A stretch of DNA of 64,000 nt from Diphasiastrum complanatum (Eukaryota; Streptophyta; Lycopodiopsida; Lycopodiales; Lycopodiaceae): assembly GCA_029204225.1 (NCBI GenBank), contig CM055106.1, positions 49,672,908 through 49,736,907 of the forward strand, in the 5' to 3' direction. The notes beneath the pieces were generated by a model. That model had not been told where the DNA came from, did no database searches, and saw only the letters and a program-made list of their open reading frames with translations. This document shows, in pieces, positions 12,501-23,600 of this stretch. Position 1 is the stretch's first letter; each line of letters begins with the position of its first letter. A program made the translations under genes and the position numbers.

Positions 12501-13184
12501 ATATTAGAGTTTGCTTACAACAGTACCAAACATTCAGCTATGGGATACAGCCCATTTATGCTGATGTACGGTTTTCAGCCACGCTCACCCACAACTATAG
12601 GGTTTAAACAAGAAAAAGTTGAAGCAGCCAGAAACTTTTTAGAAGACCTAAACCAGATGATAGAACATGCTAAGCGTAGCATTAGACAGTCCCAGGATCG
12701 AGCCAGGCATTATGCAGATCCACACAGACGGGATGTGCAGTTCTCCACTGGTGAGAAAGTCTACTTGAGAGTCCCAGTTGACTCTAAAACCCTCAAATCA
12801 GGAGTGTGTGCTAAGTTGTCTCCAAGGTATTGTGGTCCCTTTACCATCAGTAGGAGACTAGGCGAGGTCACCTATGAACTAGAACTCCCACACAGCAGTA
12901 AGGTTTTTCCAGTCTTTCATGTAAGTCAGTTACGAAAAGCCTTAACCAGATCAGACAATCTGGTAGGGGACAGTGTTCTAGTTCTCTCATTGGATCCTCA
13001 ACAACCTCCACATGAACCAGAGGAGATTCTTGATAGTAGAGAGACGCAGACTCGTCATACTCTATACCGAGAATATCTGGTTAAGTGGAATGATCAGCCT
13101 GTTGAGAATGCCACTTGGGAAAGAGGCAGCGTCCTTCGCAAGATTTTTCCAGACTTTGTCTTAGAGGACCAAGACGGTTCTTAA
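9569..13184 (+). other. pol region of the chromovirus (PR, RT, RNase H, IN, chromodomain)
   Basis: Domains in order: aspartic protease with VDDGATHNF (near 9725); reverse transcriptase with [15 protein letters not shown] (near 10565) and [11 protein letters not shown] (near 10750); RNase H with [18 protein letters not shown] (near 11200); integrase zinc-binding region (near 11930-12050); integrase core with WVTVDRLTKMAHFIP (near 12180), IVSDRDSKF (near 12305) and the distal Glu helix; and a chromodomain with YLVKWNDQPVENATWE (near 13070-13120). The Asp pair of the RT and the integrase signature residues are visible. The chromodomain and PBS put it among plant chromoviruses; I cannot pick the clade without a tree. 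An acidic Ser-rich linker (about 11690-11800) before the integrase is unusual. Confidence 0.9.
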
Positions 13185-13195
13185 GGGGGAGGGAG
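13183..13195 (+). other. polypurine tract of the chromovirus
   Basis: AAGGGGGAGGGAG lies immediately upstream of the 3' LTR, where plus-strand synthesis starts in LTR elements. Confidence 0.85.
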
Positions 13196-13553
13196 TGTTA
13201 CGAGCTCGTAACCAGTGCCGAACCCTAGAGAACACAGATAGGTCAGATACCACAGTCAGGGTCGTGTCCAGTGTACATGACCAATAGGGCAAGACAGTGT
13301 GAGTAGTGTGCCCAAGCACGGTCCATAGCCATGGCGGGCCTAACACAGCCTAGGGACCCTGTCAGCAGGATAGGGCTCCCAGTTGGGTCCCGACGTGCAG
13401 TCGGCCACGTCAGTGCCACGTGGCCGACACTTGGCAGTAGCATGCTACCAGTCCTCACACTGGGCTAGGAGGGGCTTACTCTATATCAGGGAGTAGGCAA
13501 GGTTGGGTGGATTAGTTAGTGTTTGCCCTACTGTGGTGTTAGGATCTCTTACA
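13196..13553 (+). repeat. 3' LTR of the chromovirus
   Basis: 358 bp, TGTTACGAGC to TCTTACA, followed by the target duplication GTAAT. It differs from the 5' LTR by 8 transitions. Confidence 0.95.
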
Positions 13554-15031
13554 GTAATCAACAACACTATGACCGCCACTATGAGGATAACCACGGCCGC
13601 TAGCTAATCTAGTCTCAGGTCTGTATATTGAATCCCATCTGTATCCCGAGAAAGTGGGTAGTCCCCGCTCCTGGCTCTCATGAGTCTCCATGAAAAACAG
13701 TAGGTCTCGTCCAGTAATAAAGTCAATCAGATCACCTGTTGTAGAGGATGAGTGAATGTCATCACAGTTCCATACCCCAATCTGAAGATGGTATGGATGG
13801 GGCCCCGGGATGCTCCCAATCCCGAGAAACCCAAGTCCCTAGCTCTAGGAGCTACTAGGGGTGCTAGCAACAAATCGTATCTGACCATCACAATATATGA
13901 CCCGTCTACCAGTCTCTCGGGCATCCTGGAAGGCTTTACGCCTCTCCTCAACCTGAATATAAGTGAGATCATCATAATTTGGCTACATCGCAAAGCCTCT
14001 CTACAGCTGGCTAAGGATGTGAAGCGAATGATCGGTGTAGCTACATCTCTGGTGGACCTCCAGGCTATGTCTAACCCATCTGTCACATGTCCGAAGGTGG
14101 TCTCGAGAAAACTCGTAACTTCGGCAATGGCATCTTGTGTATCTGGTATCCCACGAACCCTGATGTTATGGGCCTTTTGTTCCCTTGACCGCTCTTCCGA
14201 AATGGCAGCTGAGATGACTGAGGAAATGGGAGCACTAGGCTTGGTGCCTTTCTTCAATACTACTGCCCATGAGAGGGTTTCTTCTATTATGTTGTTCAAT
14301 CTTATTTTCGAGCTCCTGTATCATGGTGGTAGCCGATTCCGAGGCTGCAACCTGCTTAGTACTGATCACTTATTCCAATGAGGCAACTTTGGACTGCAAC
14401 ACGTTCTTTTCATGAGTAGAGAGATCACTATTCCCTTCAACTGTGAAAGTTCTTGTTTCAAGAGCTGGAAATCGACTTTCATTTTGTCAGCTTCCCAAGA
14501 GGAGAAAAGCTCGGTTGATTTGGAGGGAGTGTATTGGATGTGTGTTGTAGACAAAGGAGCTGTAGCTTCTTGGGGGATGGGAATGGGGGCCGTTAGGAAT
14601 GGCCAGATCAATCGGAACAGAGGATGAGGCGGTAGTGAGGGGCGGGGGTGAACTAACAACAGCAGCGAGGGAGGGGGGTGGGTCAGAATCAGCAATGATG
14701 ATGTCGGTATCAACAGCTAAGGTGGCAGCAGTTGAGATAGCAGTTGAAGTAGCAGCAGCGAGAGGGGGGGGATAGGTCAGCAGCAGCAACAGCTGAGGTA
14801 GAGGTAACAGCAGCGAGAGGGGGGGGTAGGTCAGCAGCAGCAGCAGCTGAGGTAGAGGTAACAGCAGCAGCGAGGGTTGGGGCATCACCATCGGGGGATA
14901 GGGCAGCAGCGAGGGCATCACCATCGAGGGATAGCGCAGCAGCGAGGGTGTGGACATCAGCAGCGGGGTGAGGTGGCAGGTGATGTGGCAATAGAGCGAG
15001 GGGGGATGGCCACTTTCTTACGGGGAGGCAT
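13554..15031 (-). mobile_element. LINE (non-LTR retrotransposon) 5' part: ORF1 and start of endonuclease
   Basis: Minus-strand non-LTR element. It starts near an ATG at 15031 (MPPRKKVAIPP) next to a GA/CT microsatellite. An Ala/Pro-rich stretch follows (about 14640-14990), then a short coiled coil (VDFQLLKQELSQLKG, near 14430), then an RNA-binding-like block with NIRVRGIPDTQ and IIRFTSLASCREALRC (about 13960-14190) as in L1-type ORF1. Next comes the beginning of an apurinic endonuclease-like domain: GVWNCDDI, LLFFMETHE and LPTFSGYRWDSIYRPETR (about 13560-13790). These motifs fall in different frames, so ORF1 and ORF2 are both frameshifted. The element is split at 13553/13554 by the Gypsy element at 7190-13553; no RT domain is present. 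Confidence 0.7.
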
Positions 15032-15034
15032 GGC

Positions 15035-15036
<2 letters not shown>

Positions 15037-15095
<59 letters not shown>
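15037..15095 (+). repeat. (GA)n microsatellite
   Basis: Perfect GA repeat of about 59 bp, just upstream of the LINE ORF1 start on the other strand, where it reads as CT. It may be part of the LINE 5' end. Confidence 0.95.
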
Positions 15096-15099
<4 letters not shown>

Positions 15100-16731
15100 A
15101 TTAGTTATTATTTACTGGCGTCTACTATCATCCTTCATGTATTATAGACCTATAGTTAAATAGACATGCGAAATGTTTTTGTACATTTTGGTGCACTTTT
15201 CAAAGAGTTCTTAATATCATATTTCTTCCTATACTATGGCAATGCTAATACACTATAGCAAAATCATATCTATAAAATGGAGAACATGGACAATGTAATA
15301 CTTGTATTTTTGAAACTTCATCTTTTTCCTACATTGGATTATGTGTTTCAAGTCCTAAATGAATCGCCATTCTTCCTATAATAGGAAGTGTAGCTTCTCT
15401 TTACAGATTGCCAATTGAATCTACATTTTGGGGAGATCAAAATTCTAGCTTATAATAGAACACCAATTCGCACATTCTACAATCAGTATGTCGATACGTA
15501 GACAACATCCACAAATGAGTGGCTTGTTGTGGCTGACAGCTTCTTTCCTCACCTTGAGGTCTGTAATTGAATTTTATTCATGTGAACAAGGACATACAAG
15601 AATAAATAAAATCAATAGGCAATGTATCACAGGTGACATCAAAATTATGTTCAAATGGATAGATCAAGTACAATGATGTGTCCTAGAAAGATGAATCCTC
15701 AATCTAAACTCAACTTGAACTTTCACATGATAACACAAACAAGATGACACGTGCTCAAAGAGAAGAGAGGACATAACCAAATCTCAAATGCAACAATGTG
15801 CACAAGAAGGTACCTTCTCACGCAAAGGTTCAACCCTTAATATTTTCTTGATTCAAATTCAAATTACTAACTACCCCGAGTTGACTAATTAGCTAGCTAT
15901 CCCCTAATTAGCAGCTAACGATTAACTAAAAGTACCTACCTCATTTCTCAAAGCTAATATGACCTGCCACATGAGATGCAGCCTCTTGTCCATTATTGGA
16001 TAATTCAACTAGGTCTTTCCATCAACATGAATGGTTATTCCTGAATTCCCCCTCTATTTGCAAAAGTTAGTCTCCATTAAGTAGTCATCTTATGTGGTAC
16101 ATTTCTTTGCTTTTGATTCGCATTGAGAACATTTAAAATCATTTCAAAGGCACCAAAAGGTAAATAAACCATGCATAATGATGCCAATGTGTTGATGGCA
16201 ATTGAGGCCTACATAAATCCATTGAAAGCTTGGGATAATATACAGACCACTATGCAATTTGACTTCACGAGTTCCACACGAAGTGTCAACAAATAGCCCC
16301 AAGTGGATTACAAAAAACTCATGCAGAGAATTTTGTGCTCATTGTTATTTAAAGATCAATGTGGTGAATATCTAATAGGAACCAATCTGCTCATGATAAA
16401 GAATAGTTCTTAATCCCTGAAAAACTCCTAGCTTCTCATTTGGATACAACGCTGGTGAGTACAGAGTCATTATCATGTCAATTTCAGCAACAAGATCTAG
16501 CTACTCACCTGATAAACAACATAATCTTTCTGCCCATGACAAGAAAAAATATAAAAAATCTCCATCCAGGTGTTTTAATATTGGACTCAGAACAACATAA
16601 ATCTCTAAAAAAGAGTGCAGGGACAAATGCTTATCACCTTAACAGATTGCTGAGAATGTTTCCACTACAATGAGCAAATACGAGGATCACCAATCTGTCA
16701 GCTACAAGGAACAAAAAGAAGATCAACTTAC

Positions 16732-17571
16732 TTCAGCTTGCATGCCTGCATGACGGCGTACTCCAGTGGCATCGTACATGACAATGAGGCTGAAGCCAAG
16801 ACATACAGGAAACAACGCGTCACTCACACCATGACAGAGCGCCACCGAAGTTGTGAGACCAACACATAATGCAGAGTGTGACGATGGCATTCCTCCTGAA
16901 CCAAGAATCATCTTGAAGTCCCAGCGGCGCTCCACAAAGTAAGTAGTAAATACCTTCATCAATTGGGCTATTGCCCAGGCTAGCAGTCCTGACATAAAGG
17001 TAGGGTTGGCTCTTAGGGAAACTATAACAGGACTAATATGGTCTTTAGCAATGGCTGATGTGCTTAGCAAAGCCATCCCCAGCCCTCCCTGTTGCAGCAA
17101 CTGCCCAACCCCATTACTTCCTCCAGTGACTAGCTGTCTCGGAAAACCCTTTGGATGCTTATTGCCTTGCCCAAAGCAAGCCCATGTTCTTCTAAGACAA
17201 GATAATGCAAGGGCAGCAGCCTGTAGCAAGGCTATCGCTGAAGCCAGCAATGAGAATGAGGGTAACCTATCTGGAAAACTACTATTGCCATTCCTTGAGT
17301 GATAAAGGCCACATATTGGCTGCCCTGACCTGAAATGCCTAGGTCTTGCATTGCTGCCGCTAATTCCCCAGAATCTTTTCGGCCTTTCAATCCTGCTACG
17401 CCTCTTGACTATGCACTTACTTGATTGCAAGAACGTGCCATCAGATATTTTATTATTGGTTACTATAGAAACCAAACCACAACCGCATGGCTTGCGGATG
17501 AGAAAGAATGAAACGCCCTGCCTTATGGGGGCAGGATAAGTTTGAGCATTGTGCAAACACACAGCAGTCAT
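16732..17571 (-). CDS. DUF212 (acid phosphatase/vanadium haloperoxidase-related) protein, first coding exon
   Basis: This 280-codon exon encodes the N-terminal and central part of a DUF212 membrane protein, the family called acid phosphatase/vanadium-dependent haloperoxidase-related in plants and YuiD in Bacillus. The first 100 or so residues are rich in Ser, Arg and Lys with few acids, which suits a plastid transit peptide (inference). The family core follows: a hydrophobic stretch with LLAWAIAQLMKVFTTY near residues 190-205, WDFKMILGSGGMPSSHSA near 215-232, and IVMYDATGVRRHAGMQAE at the end. The exon stops after GAA, followed by a GTAAGT donor. It continues in phase 0 at the exon ending at position 112. 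The ATG at 17571 is the first in this frame; an AG acceptor-like site 2 bases upstream leaves open a further 5' exon. The molecular function of plant members is poorly known. Family assignment is strong; the exact N-terminus is not. Confidence 0.9.
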
Positions 17572-17787
17572 GTCTGCAAGTGAAAAGCTAATAATACCTC
17601 AGATGATGTTCACAACTTAACCCCATTGCTGTGGAAGAAGATCATACAATCACTCAAAGGCACGAACTGATTGGAATGGATGAGCTACAATTAATAGCTT
17701 CGACTACGACTGCTGCTGCTGCTGCAAGCGATGGCGTAATGCTTGAGAAGACACAGCGAGAATGCAGCATGGCTGGATGGGAAGTGC

Positions 17788-17799
17788 ATGTATATATGG
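17788..17799 (-). promoter_or_regulatory. possible TATA box of the DUF212 gene
   Basis: A CATATATAC stretch on the minus strand lies about 220 bp upstream of the ATG at 17571. It would place transcription start near 17760 and give a 5' leader of roughly 190 nt. No other TATA-like run lies as close. This is pattern only; TATA-like strings are common in AT-rich plant DNA. Confidence 0.3.
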
Positions 17800-18033
17800 G
17801 TTTGTGTAGAGCTGACGATGGGATGAAATGGCGATGGCGATGGAAGGACATGATGAGACGAGAGTATATGCCTCATCTATTCTTTCATTCCTTCGACCCT
17901 TCCCTTTTGTCTCTTCTTTTTTAAATTTACTTAGAGGCTATTCACGTGTGCAAGAATCAGACCACTCATATGGAAGCTTGGACTGGTTTCTAGACCACTT
18001 TTGGACCTCTTTTTGCGGTATTCCTACTTAACC

Positions 18034-18198
18034 TTTTCATGTAAAGAGTTGATCTTCGGAACTTCTTTCTCAATTTCCATAGTTGGCTATTCATGGATCA
18101 TCATGCATAAGCATTACTTTTCATATAAAGGGTTGATCTTCTCAACTTCTTTCTCAATTTGCATAGTTGGCTATTCATGGACTATCCATAAGCATTAC
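18034..18198. repeat. tandem duplication of about 82 bp
   Basis: Two adjacent copies, 18034-18117 and 18118-18198. Both contain AGTTGGCTATTCATGG and end in ATAAGCATTAC, with about ten differences and a 3-bp length difference. The repeat lies about 460 bp upstream of the DUF212 start codon on its 5' side. Confidence 0.85.
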
Positions 18199-19199
18199 TA
18201 CCACGCATCCAACATGGGCCGATTTATGGTCCAACAACTGGGCAATCTTAGTACTTGTTGGCACACCTGTACAATAATCAAGCATGGCTAGAGAGGCAAG
18301 CTCAAGCAATGGAAAGTCTTGCACCTCAAGTGGGAAACCCTTGCACAAGTGAGGTCAAGCGTCTATGGACCCATGTTGACAAAAGCATGAGCTGATATCA
18401 AGCATTTGTTCCATGTTTACATGTATAAAGACTCTTAATAGTATCACCATTATCTAAATTTAAGCACTAACTTATAATGTAAGGGATTAAAGAAAAGAGA
18501 AAAAATTGCCATAGTGGAGCATAGTGCCTCCTCGGTGAGACTAGCGATGATGGGTAAGCACTCTTGACATCAACATAGATGGCATCTCAACCTTTCTCAA
18601 CTCCCAACTTAGAATACGAAACTGTTCGTAATAAGTACTCCCCAACCACCCCTCTAGTCTCACGCAAGATCTCCTTTTGGATCCATGATGTAAAGATCGC
18701 CTTGTGTAGATCTTAAGATCCTATTGCAAACCAAAAGGATAATTGTGGAGCCAAATCTACCAACCAAAGAAAAACTGAAGATCAATCCTCGATAGCTTCA
18801 CCCCCGAGCCACGGTCAATGGATATAAGAGAGGATAGGTTTTTGGTCATTGGAATCTGGAAACTGAAAGTGGGATAAGGCGAGTTTGTACAAGTACACAC
18901 ATAGAGCCAAAGAGCCTAGGAATAGTTTTTCCAGAATTCTAATCCTCTACTAAACTCAAAAGTAACTATTTTTTATACTCCTTTGCATGTATATGACTCA
19001 CATCAAACACCATGCATCGCCCGATAAGTCCTGCTTGGAGTGTTTGGACCCTCTCAAGGTTATTAATTACATTTCTGGTTTTGATCATGCATACCTAATC
19101 ATTGCGAGCACTGGAGAGTGTCGGATATTCACGTCAAGGACGATTTGCACACATTCACATGAAATAGCTCAAACATGAGATACAACAAGTAAAGTAAAC

Positions 19200-20171
19200 T
19201 CACTTCCTTGCTGCTCCTTTGACCTTACTTGAGTTTAAAGACTCCTGCAAAAATAGATCCATAACATCTTTGCCAAATAACCTTTCTTTGATGCTCTTGA
19301 CTAGCTCCAAATTGCCACCTTTCCTTTTGTGTTGTTGAAGCCCTTTGAGACTAACCTCTTGATCTTCCTCTTGACCATCAAAGTCATTGAACAAACTTTG
19401 CTTTCCAGATCCATTACTTGCTTTTCCGGCATGAAAACCATGAGAACCGATATCCATTTGCATAACATCATCTACACAAGAAGATTCTCCAAAACATGTG
19501 AGTAAAGCAAAGTGAGTCGCTTCCACTTGCTTGCCTTTCCATTGATCATCAAAGATATCAAAGATATGAATATCTTCATACCTGAACCTTTGAAAATACT
19601 CCCTCTCAAACATATGATCTAGATCCAACAAGATCTCATCAATGCTTGATCTCAAATTTCCACAAAAGTTAGTGAAAACAATGTCACTATCATAAATCAA
19701 AAGATAGATTCCAAACTTTCCATCCAACATGAAGTAGAGTAGGTGAAGATGAGTATCAAACCTAATAAATCCAGCCCTCTTGAGTCCATAACAAACCTCA
19801 ATAAGCTCACGAATAAGATCTCCCTTGCCTTGAAGAAATTGCCTCTCGATTTGCTCCATGTCTTCTCCAACCAACCTTTTGTCATCTCGATCATGAGTGA
19901 TCAATTCATAATCATAGAATGCTTTGAGTTGATGAAGAGATGTGAGATCCATGCCTTGGATCTTCCCAAGAACCAATCTTCCATTGCTTTGTCCTTCATA
20001 AGACTCCCTCTTAATGATTGCATCATAAGAAGTAGAAACCTCAAAAACATTAGAAGCCATGAAAAAAATGATTAGTACCTTCAACATAAGGATGATTGAA
20101 GTACTCTCTTTTTTCAAACAAGAACTTCTACTCAATGTTTTAGGTAATGTGTTATGGCCATATTCGGTCAA
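19200..20171 (-). CDS. hypothetical protein, possibly with a protein-kinase-like C-lobe
   Basis: An uninterrupted 323-codon frame. The likely start is the second good Met (MASNVFEV, 20060), since the 37 residues before it look non-coding. I do not recognise the family with certainty. Residues near 117-190 (GDLIRELIEVCYGLKRAGF, then FDTHLHLLYFMLDGKFGIYL and YDSDIVF) resemble the helix E, catalytic loop and DFG region of a protein kinase. The HRD and DFG residues are not conserved, so it would be a pseudokinase if related. The C-terminal third is acidic, then Lys-rich. No intron signs. A possible LTR starts about 90-130 bp upstream, so it may belong to, or be flanked by, a mobile element. Confidence 0.4.
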   Translation of the reverse strand: MTEYGHNTLPKTLSRSSCLKKESTSIILMLKVLIIFFMASNVFEVSTSYDAIIKRESYEGQSNGRLVLGKIQGMDLTSLHQLKAFYDYELITHDRDDKRLVGEDMEQIERQFLQGKGDLIRELIEVCYGLKRAGFIRFDTHLHLLYFMLDGKFGIYLLIYDSDIVFTNFCGNLRSSIDEILLDLDHMFEREYFQRFRYEDIHIFDIFDDQWKGKQVEATHFALLTCFGESSCVDDVMQMDIGSHGFHAGKASNGSGKQSLFNDFDGQEEDQEVSLKGLQQHKRKGGNLELVKSIKERLFGKDVMDLFLQESLNSSKVKGAARK

Positions 20172-20626
20172 GGACCCGGAATAGTTCTAATATGGTAGAC
20201 CGGCCCTCCAGTACTCGAGATTATTGGTCACGCCAAGATTTAATTCCATGTTGAGGCCTATTTGTGACTAATTACCTTGAGAGGACCCAGACACTCTAAT
20301 CGAGACATTTGGAGCATTGCATGTCTGTGTGACAAATATAGGCAGGAGGACTGCATGAAGAGACGAGACCTATTTATAGTTGACCTGCATGGGGGTTGCA
20401 TGGGTTCATGCACAAGAATCTACTCTCTGTATAATGAGGTGGGGATTCTTCCGTCGACATATTGGGTTAGGTTACCAGTTTCTCTCTTTTCCTCTTGCTT
20501 CACATGGCATGGCTTGGGGGCTAGATCCAGGTTTTGATCTAGGATTGGTTGGGCGGTTGGCTCCATAGTCTCTCTTATTGTGTTCTCCTATCCTCATCTT
20601 AGGGGCAATCCTTTAGGGTCTTTACA
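20150..20626 (+). repeat. possible LTR (left end uncertain)
   Basis: The right end TTTACA is followed by a single base and a perfect tRNA-Met primer site, so an LTR must end at 20626. A TGTTATGG string at 20150 could be its start. No matching 3' LTR was found in the window. Confidence 0.4.
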
Positions 20627-20627
20627 T

Positions 20628-20640
20628 TGGTATCAGAGCC
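20628..20640 (+). other. primer binding site of an LTR element
   Basis: TGGTATCAGAGCC, complementary to initiator tRNA-Met, directly after the possible LTR. The sequence that follows shows no clear gag or pol, so this is the 5' end of a decayed or non-coding element. Confidence 0.65.
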
Positions 20641-23600
20641 CGACTAAGATGCGGTCTTGGATAGGAGTGAGGCAAGCTCTACATCGATTTGGAAGTTGAA
20701 GCGCTTGGATTTACATCTCGGTTGGAGTGCTGCTCAAGGGAATTATGGAGTTGAATTCACAAATTCCGGATAAGTAGCATACTTTCAAAATTATTGGTAG
20801 AGTGCTCTTCTACATGATCGGTTTTGGTAAAGATGCTAAGAATTAGTGCGAATTCATTCTTAATTCTCTGTTTTGGTTGAGGAAACTTTTAATGATGTGG
20901 AGTGATCCGCTCGATTAGCTTGTTTTCTGCTTGGTCGGGATAACGTTGTCAGGCCATAATGTTCTAAATCATAACATATTGGTTGAGTTCATAGATGAAT
21001 GGAGAGTGAGTCTATTTATCCGGTGTATGAACTACTAAATGTTATGACATGATATTTTTGAGTGCATGAGGAAGGATCAGAGATTTGGTTAAACCAAAAT
21101 CCTCCTTAGAACTCCATAGTGTGAATATTGATGGGGGACAGTTATACTTGCAGCAAGCAATATTGTAGGCTAGGATGTTTTTTATAACAGTCCACCTCCC
21201 TGGAGATTTCGTTCCCTACAAAACAGTTCTGTAGATTGTTTTTTTTGGAACCTGTGAAACTTTGGTAAATTGCATGGTTGAAGTTGAATCTTTTCCCTCA
21301 GACTCGTAACCCTGAGCAGTCAGGCTCACATGTTAATGGCTGATGTTCAGATTTCCATCCCAATTACATGCATGGTGGTAGGCAAGTTTTTCCCTACTGA
21401 AACGTCTGCAGGTCAGTTCTCAAAGAGGATGAATCTCTATTGCATGCGATTTTAGAACTTGAAAGGGATGTAAAGGTGGGCACGAGAACCTATTCGTGTT
21501 GAAGATATTGTGGGGCCCAGGTGTTTCTTTTAAACCCTATTCTAAATATGTTTTATGCATGCCAGGACACCATGGATTTATTTTCCCAAAATTGGAGCAG
21601 AAAAAGGGAAAAAATGAACAGTTGTCGAGTCTCTTAGTGTGGCCGCTGAGTAGTTTCTCCATCCAGAAGCGTGCGTGATTTGACATATCCCCATTGCTGT
21701 ATCACCTGTGATTTTGACACCTTGAGATTAGTAGTTGCTCAATTCAGTGTAGCGATGGCAGAAACAATCTGGCTGGGAGGCTGTTGCAGCTGAACTGAAG
21801 CCAGAACACCTAATGAGTTGGTGTGATGGAATGGATCGCGGTCAATAACTGATCGAAATCTGGCATGCAGCTGACAAACTCTGTTTTGGCAGCGATGGCA
21901 GCCCGAATTGAGCATTTGCTGAGGCCATGTGTAGAGGATAGCAGGTCAGCCATGTGTGGCACGATCTATGGCTAATTTCTGACAGCGGGTGAGTGCCCTG
22001 TGCGAGGAAGTGAAGAGTGGAGGGGCGTGAGCAACCTGCAATGGGGATGAGCCCGAATAGCCATCGCGGCTGTAGCCGCCAGGGGGGATCTTTTGGGATA
22101 TGAAACTCTTAGGGTTACTTGCAACCCTAGTAAGAATTTTTGAGTCAAGTGTGGCCTAAGGGCATGGGGAATTGAAAATTCTAGAAAATCTTATGGCTTT
22201 TACTTAGTTGATAGACTTTGCATGCATGGGTTTTTTCTTTTTTGTTATCTAAGTAAACCTCTATATGGTTTAAAGTTAACCTTGAATTGTTTTGCATGCG
22301 AAGGGAGCTTGTGAGTTGTAACAGGCATTACAACATCGACTACTCTTCCAATACGACATGGAAAATAATTAGGTCTAGTATGGATAACCCCATAAGAAAA
22401 ATCTCTAGGCCATAATAAGCGACCATAAAAGTTTTGTCTATTCTAACAGAACGTCTATGATTTATGGTTCATAGATTTAGGATTAAAAGCGAGATGATCG
22501 TTCCTGATGGGCTACGTTTTTCAAGACGGTACCCGGTTCAAGAAAATTCAATTTTTTTGGTATTGTGGTTGATGGTGACTAAACTTTGGGTGCATGAGAT
22601 CTCCCCAGATTAAAGGTTAAAATTAATTTTTTCTTTTTTTATTGAATTTCAAGTTGGTTGAATGAGTTACTTGTCTTGAAATTTTTAATTGATATTAATC
22701 ATTAGAAATGGGACAAGTTAACATTTGTGCAAGATACTCGTCAAAATTGAGATCAAAACCACTAAACAATATGAAATGGCCAGATAAAATGAGTGATGAC
22801 AGAACTCTTTATCCGATCACTGGAATCTAGTTTGGATACAATTTAAGAGTTTCTGAAATCTTATTGGTAGGATTTCCATTCATGTAATTCATATTTTGAA
22901 TTTAGATAGTTTTTTATCAATATTGATGGAATAATGCCAGACCAGTCATAAAAAAGAAAAGTAGTCCAATTTTATTGAAAAAATGTAATAATAGGGTTAA
23001 AAAACTAAAATCATTTTTAGTTAAATCCTATGGTGAATTATATTCAAAAGATCATACTAGTAGTATTTTTTACTAGTAGTTAATCGGTAATTCAGCCCAG
23101 CTATAGGATAGAAATGAAATTGTTTCAGATTTTTTTCCTACAGTAATTAATTTTAAAACATTTACTAATGTTGTTACGTCTTCTTTGTACCTTAGCTAAA
23201 TTTTTTTTTCAGGGAACTGAAAACTCTGAGGGAATAAGAGTGGACATCAGGGGTAGTAAGTGTAATCAGAAAATGTATTGTGCAGTTAGGATTTTGGTAA
23301 TCCCAGTAAATAATTGCTTAATACCGGATATTAATTTTTTGGATTAAATTCATTAAATTGAATTCGTAAATGATATCTTGTAATCATTGAGTTATCCGCA
23401 GTTTTGGATGTCAATCGTGATGTTAGAAGTAGAATCCGATACATGAATTACATTGGATATGTTAATTGATAGAAGCTTGTCCCTAGAGCTAATGCTCTTG
23501 GATCCAGGGGGATTCGAAGCTTTTCAGATAAGGCGGTTAAGGGTTTTCTGGAAGAAAAAGCTGATGGTATGAGACATCCGTAATTTTGGAAAGGGAATTC

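Larger units (their letters stand above)
7190..13553 (+). mobile_element. young, nearly whole Ty3/Gypsy chromovirus
   Basis: 6,364 bp, with LTRs of 358 bp each (7190-7547 and 13196-13553) and a perfect 5-bp target duplication GTAAT (7185-7189 and 13554-13558). It has an initiator tRNA-Met primer site, a polypurine tract, gag, pol and a C-terminal chromodomain. The two LTRs differ at 8 positions by eye (about 2.2%), all transitions. That is recent: under 1 million years at grass-like rates, several million at slow fern or conifer-like rates; the right rate is unknown. It looks almost whole, with about one apparent break. It sits inside a LINE, in the intron of the DUF212 gene, antisense to that gene. 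Confidence 0.95.
113..16731 (-). other. 16.6 kb intron of the DUF212 gene, filled with nested retroelements
   Basis: The intron is bounded by a GTAAGT donor at 16726-16731 and an AG acceptor at 113-114 (minus strand). It contains a Gypsy fossil with a nested Copia-type element (1824-6935), a LINE fragment (about 6936-7189 and 13554-15031) and a young Gypsy element on the opposite strand from the gene (7190-13553). The outer parts, 113-1823 and 15096-16725, show no feature I recognise; they are AT-rich and have no long ORF. Because the splice sites and both exons look intact, the gene is probably still spliced despite the load (inference). Confidence 0.85.
17600..19199. other. upstream region of the DUF212 gene; little recognisable
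   Basis: Apart from the possible TATA box and a tandem duplication at 18034-18198, I see no gene here. A CAG/CTG-rich short run lies at 17708-17725. On the minus strand a 38-codon open stretch at 17654-17770 (MLHSRCVFSSITPSLAAAAA) is Ser/Ala-rich like a transit peptide. It could be an unproven alternative first exon or just leader sequence. Confidence 0.4.

Noticed and set aside
13752-14381. 209-codon plus-strand frame opposite the LINE ORF1
   Set aside because: The opposite strand has recognisable ORF1 and endonuclease motifs; this frame has none.
17006-17302. 98-codon plus-strand frame within the DUF212 exon
   Set aside because: It lies antisense to a strongly conserved coding exon and has no domain.
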